Below the pieces are notes generated by a model. It made no database searches. It was not told the DNA's origin and saw only the letters and a program-made list of their open reading frames with translations. A stretch of DNA of 64,000 nucleotides from Nocardia altamirensis NBRC 108246 (GTDB taxonomy: Bacteria > Actinomycetota > Actinomycetes > Mycobacteriales > Mycobacteriaceae), in contig NZ_BDAY01000005.1 of the NCBI RefSeq assembly GCF_001612685.1, positions 1-64,000 of the forward strand, in the 5' to 3' direction. How positions within the stretch are numbered: position 1 is the stretch's first letter; each line of letters opens with the position of its first letter. Position numbers and translations under genes: made by a program. This document shows positions 59,355-64,000 of the stretch, piece by piece.

Positions 59355-60553
59355 CCACGACGGCAGGACTCGATCTCAGCGGGCAGGCAGAGCCGGGCGA
59401 CGGCATCGCAGGCAAGGTGACCGTGCCGAAGTCGGTACGACGCGGCAGGCCGAAGGTCTACACGTCCTATGCCAAGGACCAGGCGATCTGGAACACACCG
59501 GCGAAGCGCTACTGGACGCTCGGGCTCGTCGTACTCGCCTTCGCCGCACCGTTTCTCGTCGCCAAGGACATCACCAACCTGCTCGCGCTCGCCGCGGTGT
59601 ACGCGATCGGCGGCATCGGCCTGAACCTGCTGACGGGTTACGCGGGCCAGGTGTCGCTCGGTCACGCGTTCTTCGTCGGCGCCGGTGCGTACACAGCAGC
59701 GGTATTCGGCGGCAAGGAAACCAAGTCCGTCATCGGCCTCGGCTGGGATATGGCGTTGTGGCTGCCGCTTTCGGCGATCATCCCCGGGCTGCTCGGGTTG
59801 CTCGTCGCGCCACTTGCCGCGCGGGTACGCGGCTTGTATTTGGCGACACTGACACTCGGCCTGCTCATGCTCGGCGAGCATTTCTTCAACGAGTGGACCA
59901 AGGTCACCGGAGGTGGTGGTATCGGCCGCGGTCCCGCAGTGCCTGTGCTGTTCGGTGTCGACCTGACCACGCCGTATTACGTGGCAGGACTGCTGGTGAA
60001 TCAGCAGATCGCGCTGTACCTCGTCAGCCTGGTGCTGCTGATCGTCCTCGCGATCACCGCGCGAAACCTGGCCCGCTCCAAGGTCGGTCGCGCGTTCGCC
60101 GCCGTGCGGGATCGAGACATCGCCGCGGAGATGATGGGAGTTCCGCTGCAACGCACCAAGACTCTCGCGTTCGTCATCTCGTCGGCCTACGCCGGTATCG
60201 CAGGCGCGCTGCTGTCGGTGGTCGTCGGCCGGATCAGCCCCGACCGCTGGAATCTGTTGCTGTCCATCGACTTCCTGGCGATTGTGCTGATCGGAGGTGT
60301 CGCCACGATCTCGGGCTCGATCATCGGCGCGTGCTTCGTCGTGCTGCTCCCCCGGGTGCTCGAAGAGGTGACGCGGGCCTTTCCCGCCATCACCGACGAC
60401 AGCGGCGAGATCGCCGGGCTCACCCTCGACGAGCTGAAGACGATCCTGTTCGGGCTGCTCATCGCCGGCGTGATCATCCTCGAACCCAGGGGCATATTCG
60501 GGCTCTGGCTCCGGATACGCAACTACTTCAAGGCCTGGCCGTTCTCGTATTGA
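59351..60553 (+). CDS. livM: LIV-type ABC transporter permease (LivM)
   Basis: 400 aa from ATG 59351 (ATGA overlap); the longer open frame from 58778 lies over livH. A ~50-residue hydrophilic N-terminus is followed by about 9-10 membrane segments, with GIGLNLLTGYAGQVSLGHAF (about 95-114), the LivM hallmark, and the docking loop VGRAFAAVRDRDIAAEMMGV. EPRGIFGLWLRIRNYF near the end. Forms the channel with LivH. Confidence 0.88.
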   Translation: MTTTAGLDLSGQAEPGDGIAGKVTVPKSVRRGRPKVYTSYAKDQAIWNTPAKRYWTLGLVVLAFAAPFLVAKDITNLLALAAVYAIGGIGLNLLTGYAGQVSLGHAFFVGAGAYTAAVFGGKETKSVIGLGWDMALWLPLSAIIPGLLGLLVAPLAARVRGLYLATLTLGLLMLGEHFFNEWTKVTGGGGIGRGPAVPVLFGVDLTTPYYVAGLLVNQQIALYLVSLVLLIVLAITARNLARSKVGRAFAAVRDRDIAAEMMGVPLQRTKTLAFVISSAYAGIAGALLSVVVGRISPDRWNLLLSIDFLAIVLIGGVATISGSIIGACFVVLLPRVLEEVTRAFPAITDDSGEIAGLTLDELKTILFGLLIAGVIILEPRGIFGLWLRIRNYFKAWPFSY

Positions 60554-60582
60554 TCGCGGCCTGTGGGAAGAAAGGTAAAACC

Positions 60583-61902
60583 ATGAGACACAACAGAGGT
60601 CGGCGGCTCCGCCTCCAGCTCGCCGCAGTACCGGCTGTCGTCGGCCTACTCTTGGTCTCGGCATGTTCGAGTGCGAAAGACAGCGGCGGCAGCACGGGCG
60701 CGTCCGGGCCCGGCGTCTCGCAGGAGCCGTGCCCACGGGCGATCGACAAGGAGAAGGGCTGCCTCTATCTCGGCGTGCTGTCCGACCTGGAGGGCGGACC
60801 GTTCGCGGTGCTCGGCAGGCAGTTCAACGAAGGCCAGCTCGACTTCTGGAAGAAGGCCAACGCGGCAGGCGGCATCGGTGACTACGAAGTCGATTTGGCG
60901 CAGAACACCAGGAACACCGCCTACGACCCACAGAAGCATGCCGCCGCGTACCAGCAGGTCGAGCCGAATGTGCTGGCGCTGGCGATGAGTTTGGGCACGG
61001 TCAACACCCAGGCCGTGCTCGACCAGATGGACACCGACAACATGGTGGCCGGCGCGGGGACGTTGTGGTCGGGCTGGCAGTTCCCGGACACCGACAAGGG
61101 ACTGCTGATCGAGACCGGATACTCCTACTGCACCGAGGCCGTCATGGGCCTGGACTGGTTCGCCGACAACCACAAGAAGCCAGCCAAGATCGCGTCCGTG
61201 GTCTACAAGGGCGACTACGGCGGCGACTACGCGGAGGGCGCGAAGAGATGGGCGAAGGCCAATGGCGTCGACATCGCCGCCGAAATCCAGACCGGACCGA
61301 ACGCGGCCGTCGGTAACCAGGACGGACCGGTGGGCCAGATCGTCGCCGCCGCACCGGATGTCGTGGTTCTCGCCACCGGTCCCGCGGAGACAGCCGAGAT
61401 CGTCGGCAAGGCCGCACAGGCGGGATACAAGGGTCGCTTCCTCGGTGCCGGACCGACGTGGAACGGTGCCCTGCTGAAGACACCGGCCGCGCCCGCGTTG
61501 ATCGCGCTGTACAACGCGACGTCACCGATCGAAGGCTGGGACGGCTCCAGCGCAGGCATCAAGGCCGCGCACGACGCGATCGGTGACAAGCAGCCCGAAA
61601 ACTGGGGCTATGTCTACGGATTCGCCATGTCGTATGCGATGAAGGCCTTGCTCGACAAGGCCAACAGCAACAACAAACTGAATCGCGAAGGCCTGCGTGC
61701 GGCGATCGACGGCCTGCAGGTCGACTTCGACGGCATCGCCGCGAAGCAGACCTTCGGCGCGAAGCCGGACGTCAAACGGCTCGCGAGCGTGATCATCGCA
61801 CCGGACCCAGCCGCCCAGCTCGGCACGAGGACCGTCCTGAAGGACTACAAAGGAAGCACCCTGGAGAAGATCAGCTACGACGCGCCCTGCGTAGCGTCAT
61901 AG
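60583..61902 (+). CDS. LIV-type ABC transporter substrate-binding lipoprotein
   Basis: 439 aa from ATG 60583 (AAAGG upstream; the longer frame overlaps livM). Lipoprotein signal with VSAC, lipid Cys 28. A type I periplasmic-binding fold (Peripla_BP_6) follows: LYLGVLSDLEGGPFAVLGRQ (about 60-79), NPQ-like AAAYQQVEPNVLALAMSLGT, IASVVYKGDYGGDYAEGAKR (about 205-224), and IVAAAPDVVVLATGPAETAE. It determines the cargo of the operon, but the pocket gives no clear substrate. Extra Cys pairs (PCPRAIDKEKGC and the final DAPC) suggest disulfides. Confidence 0.85.
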   Translation: MRHNRGRRLRLQLAAVPAVVGLLLVSACSSAKDSGGSTGASGPGVSQEPCPRAIDKEKGCLYLGVLSDLEGGPFAVLGRQFNEGQLDFWKKANAAGGIGDYEVDLAQNTRNTAYDPQKHAAAYQQVEPNVLALAMSLGTVNTQAVLDQMDTDNMVAGAGTLWSGWQFPDTDKGLLIETGYSYCTEAVMGLDWFADNHKKPAKIASVVYKGDYGGDYAEGAKRWAKANGVDIAAEIQTGPNAAVGNQDGPVGQIVAAAPDVVVLATGPAETAEIVGKAAQAGYKGRFLGAGPTWNGALLKTPAAPALIALYNATSPIEGWDGSSAGIKAAHDAIGDKQPENWGYVYGFAMSYAMKALLDKANSNNKLNREGLRAAIDGLQVDFDGIAAKQTFGAKPDVKRLASVIIAPDPAAQLGTRTVLKDYKGSTLEKISYDAPCVAS

Positions 61903-61929
61903 GAGACACCCCGGCGGCGTGGCACCCGC

Positions 61930-62634
61930 TCAGGGGAGTGCGGCGATGAGGTTCTCGAGTTCCACGCGAGGGCCGGTGAAGAACGGGACCTCTTCGCGGA
62001 CATGCAGGCGGGCCTCGGTGGCGCGCAGGTCACGCATCAGGTCGACGATGCGGTGCAGTTCCGGGGCCTCGAAGGCGAGGATCCACTCGTAGTCGCCGAG
62101 GGCGAACGAGCTGACCGTGTTGGCGCGCACATCCGGGTAGCCGCGAGCCGCCTTGCCGTGGTCGGCGAGCATCTTGCGCCGCTCCTCGTCGGGCAGCAGG
62201 TACCACTCGTAGGAGCGGACGAACGGGTACACGCAGATGTAGTTACCCGGGTCCTCGCCCGCCAGGAACGCGGGCACGTGACTCTTGTTGAACTCCGCCG
62301 GACGATGCAGCGCCACATTGCTCCACACCGGCGCGCTGGCTCGACCCAGTTCGGTGGTGCGCCGGAAATCCGAGTACACGGCCTGCAGATCCTCGACCCG
62401 CTCGGCATGCGTCCAGATCATGAAGTCCGCATCGGCCCGCATGCCTGCCACGTCGTACACGCCACGCACCACGACGTCACGATCCGCGAGCCCGTCGAAG
62501 AAGGCCCGCGCCTCCTTGATCGCCGCGGCCCGATCCTCCCCGAGCACACCGGGCTGCACCTGGAACACCGAGAACATCAGGTAACGAATGGTCGAGTTGA
62601 GAGCCTGATAATCGAGTCGCGCCATACCGCCCAT
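61930..62634 (-). CDS. hemQ: Coproheme decarboxylase HemQ
   Basis: 234 aa from ATG 62634, which has GGGGGAG seven bases upstream (ATG 62625 is the alternative). Converts coproheme III to heme b in the coproporphyrin-dependent pathway of Gram-positive bacteria. Family elements: [20 protein letters not shown] (N-terminus), [20 protein letters not shown] with the reactive-Tyr region [10 protein letters not shown] (about 138-147), [20 protein letters not shown] (about 154-173) with the heme-ligand His, then [21 protein letters not shown]. Next to hemY, as in M. tuberculosis Rv2676c-Rv2677c. It converges with the LIV-type operon, 27 bp apart. Confidence 0.93.
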   Translation of the reverse strand: MGGMARLDYQALNSTIRYLMFSVFQVQPGVLGEDRAAAIKEARAFFDGLADRDVVVRGVYDVAGMRADADFMIWTHAERVEDLQAVYSDFRRTTELGRASAPVWSNVALHRPAEFNKSHVPAFLAGEDPGNYICVYPFVRSYEWYLLPDEERRKMLADHGKAARGYPDVRANTVSSFALGDYEWILAFEAPELHRIVDLMRDLRATEARLHVREEVPFFTGPRVELENLIAALP

Positions 62635-63059
62635 CGTGCCACTCCCCCCACCCCCGACCGCCTCGCGGCCCACCTCCGCCCGGCCCGCGCCCCTGGTGGC
62701 GGGGCGCGGCAGTGCCGAACGCCACACGCCAGGACGACCGCGGACCGTATCGCGAGGGGTTCGTCGCTGCCCGATGCCCCGACCTTTTCGATACCGGCCC
62801 TGGCGAATTGGATGTCGCGGGGCTTGAACCACCACGAGTCGATGACTACAGAAGTTGAGGTTGCTTGGGCTAAGGCCCACACCGCGTCCATCGCGATACC
62901 GCCGAGCGCGGGCACGGTGCTGTCGCCGCAGGAGGCCAGTGCTTCCTTGACCGAGTCCTTCGACAAGAACTGCGCACCAAACGCTTTGGCCAAGGAACGG
63001 CCCGATGTCGATTTGCCCGAGGCGGGCAGGCCGTTGATCAGGACGAGGAGTTTGTCCAT
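62577..63059 (-). pseudogene. Truncated P-loop kinase-like protein gene
   Basis: 160-codon frame. Residues 1-95 are a coherent P-loop protein: [20 protein letters not shown] (Walker A 9-19), [31 protein letters not shown]. From about residue 96 the sequence turns into Arg/Gly/Ala-rich text and runs into the 5' part of hemQ in another frame. Related proteins I recall continue with a second half carrying a lid and a base-binding region (about 160-180 aa in all). So the 3' half is probably deleted or replaced. It lies 12 bp past the hemY stop on the same strand. Confidence 0.55.
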
Positions 63060-63071
63060 CGGGCCGACGGC

Positions 63072-64000
63072 TCAGGTCGAGGTGGCGGCGATGTGGTGGG
63101 CGGCGGCGGTGCCGGAGGCCACGCAGGCGGGGACGCCTACGCCGTGGAGGTAGGCGCCGGCCAAGGCTAGGCCGGGGATGGGGGCGATGGCGGATTCGAC
63201 GGCGGCGATGCGGTCGGTGTGGCCGGGAGCGTATTGGGCCAGGCCGTTGGGCCAGCGTTGGACTGCGGCGGCGAGCGGCTCGATGGGGACGCCGGTGACG
63301 GTGGACAGGTCCTCGGCGGCGGCGGTGACGAGGTCGGCGTCGGACCAGGAGAGCGGGGTGGCGTCGCCGAATTTGCCGAAGGAGACTCGGACGGCAGCGG
63401 TTTCGCGGTGGGCCAGATGGGTCCATTTGCGGCTGGACAGGGTGAATGCTTTGGCGCGCAAGGGTTCTCCGGTGGCGACGAGGATGCCGGAGTTTTGCGG
63501 GAGCGCAGTGTCGCGAGGAAGGGCAAGGGCGACAAGGACGGACGAGGACAGTTCGATGCCGGCGAGTGCGGCGGCGGCGTCCGGTGCGACGGTGCCGAGC
63601 AGGCGTGCGGTCACCGGTGCGGGAGTGGCGAGCACGACCGAGTCGACCGCACCGATGGGGTCGACGACCCAGCCGCGCTGCCCACGAGCGAGCCGGGTGG
63701 CCGGTTCCGCGGTGATGAACTTTGCGCCCGAGCGGGCGGCCAGTGCCTCCAACAGCACCTGGTAGCCGTCGCGGATACCGCCGAAGACCGGGGCATCCGA
63801 GGGCGGCGGGAGCGCGACAGCGACCGCGTGTGTGAGGCTGGGTGCGCCGTCGTCGAGGGCAGCGGCCAAAGTCGGCAGGGCGGCTCGCACTCCGATCGAG
63901 CGAGAGCTTCCGGCGTACACACCACCCAGTAGCGGGTCAACGCTGCGCTCGGCGACCTGAGCACCGAATCGGTCGGCGACCAAACGGTATACGTCGATGT
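63072..64000 (-). CDS. hemY: Coproporphyrinogen III/protoporphyrinogen oxidase HemY (5' end beyond window)
   Basis: FAD-dependent oxidase of heme synthesis. The frame stays open to the window edge, so the N-terminal ~150 residues (FAD motif) lie outside. The visible part has [29 protein letters not shown], a conserved block of this enzyme; [20 protein letters not shown]; and the C-terminal FAD-binding stretch [22 protein letters not shown]. In actinobacteria it is thought to oxidise coproporphyrinogen III ahead of ferrochelatase and HemQ. The truncated kinase and hemQ follow on the same strand, so a heme operon is likely. Confidence 0.9.
   Translation of the reverse strand, partial: IDVYRLVADRFGAQVAERSVDPLLGGVYAGSSRSIGVRAALPTLAAALDDGAPSLTHAVAVALPPPSDAPVFGGIRDGYQVLLEALAARSGAKFITAEPATRLARGQRGWVVDPIGAVDSVVLATPAPVTARLLGTVAPDAAAALAGIELSSSVLVALALPRDTALPQNSGILVATGEPLRAKAFTLSSRKWTHLAHRETAAVRVSFGKFGDATPLSWSDADLVTAAAEDLSTVTGVPIEPLAAAVQRWPNGLAQYAPGHTDRIAAVESAIAPIPGLALAGAYLHGVGVPACVASGTAAAHHIAATST

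Noticed and set aside
61930..63426. 498-codon frame containing HemQ as a fusion
   Set aside because: The upstream part is Arg/Pro-rich and overlaps hemY; HemQ has its own GGGGGAG-ATG start at 62634.
1..64000. CRISPR array, rRNA genes, plasmid or phage structural module
   Set aside because: No regularly spaced repeats, no rRNA sequence and no capsid, terminase or partition genes were seen.

Overview
The window is GC-rich actinobacterial chromosome. It carries an AftC-type arabinofuranosyltransferase, an antigen-85-type mycolyltransferase/esterase, a coproheme decarboxylase (HemQ) and many GTG starts with ATGA/GTGA gene overlaps. This points to a mycolic-acid-containing actinomycete (order Mycobacteriales); Nocardia is my best guess, from gene content alone. 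The right part (about 49.4-64 kb) keeps the order I recall for M. tuberculosis Rv2670c to Rv2677c: ZapE-like ATPase, pyrimidine reductase, secreted alpha/beta-hydrolase, aftC, msrB, then hemQ and hemY. A 7-kb LIV-type ABC transporter operon lies between msrB and hemQ.

Left part (0-17 kb) is metal and cofactor traffic. A minus-strand operon (SBP, two FecCD-type permeases, ATPase, CbiX-like protein) sits directly downstream of a cobalamin riboswitch, so it is read as corrinoid uptake. Next come a StrR/ParB-like regulator and an SDR. Then a plus-strand operon opens behind a promoter that overlaps an IdeR/DmdR-type iron box. Its order is siderophore-binding lipoprotein, ATP-grasp ligase, NIS synthetase, MFS exporter, NIS synthetase, PLP decarboxylase, HpcH/HpaI aldolase. 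The five genes from ATP-grasp to decarboxylase match the order of the Vibrio vibrioferrin genes pvsABCDE. The terminal aldolase resembles SbnG, the citrate synthase of staphyloferrin B clusters. This is the most interesting system in the window: a probable iron-repressed carboxylate siderophore pathway that makes its own citrate.

The 17-37 kb stretch is accessory. It holds small hypothetical and secreted proteins, an orphan peptide-binding lipoprotein and a tRNA group (Val-CAC on minus; Gly, Cys, Val-GAC on plus). Beside tRNA-Val(GAC) there is a scar of decayed mobile DNA, followed by orphan immunity-like genes (DUF6461-like and a frameshifted SUKH gene) and a truncated 13E12/DUF222 gene with a LexA-type box. 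Then come a cluster of palindromes, an antigen-85-like esterase and a MetE-like enzyme. A convergent pair follows: a sigma-region-4/TnsA-like fusion and a membrane-anchored CoiA-like nuclease. A low-complexity protein ends the stretch.

The 37-49 kb stretch holds a LysR regulator divergent from a beta-propeller protein across a nested palindrome, a flavin monooxygenase, a P450, an MFS transporter, a GNAT, hydrolases, an ABC exporter with a GbsR/MarR-type regulator preceded by a short overlapping leader ORF, a catalase-family protein and a secreted tyrosine phosphatase. Gene starts were chosen from ribosome binding sites, overlaps and family conservation. No database search was run.
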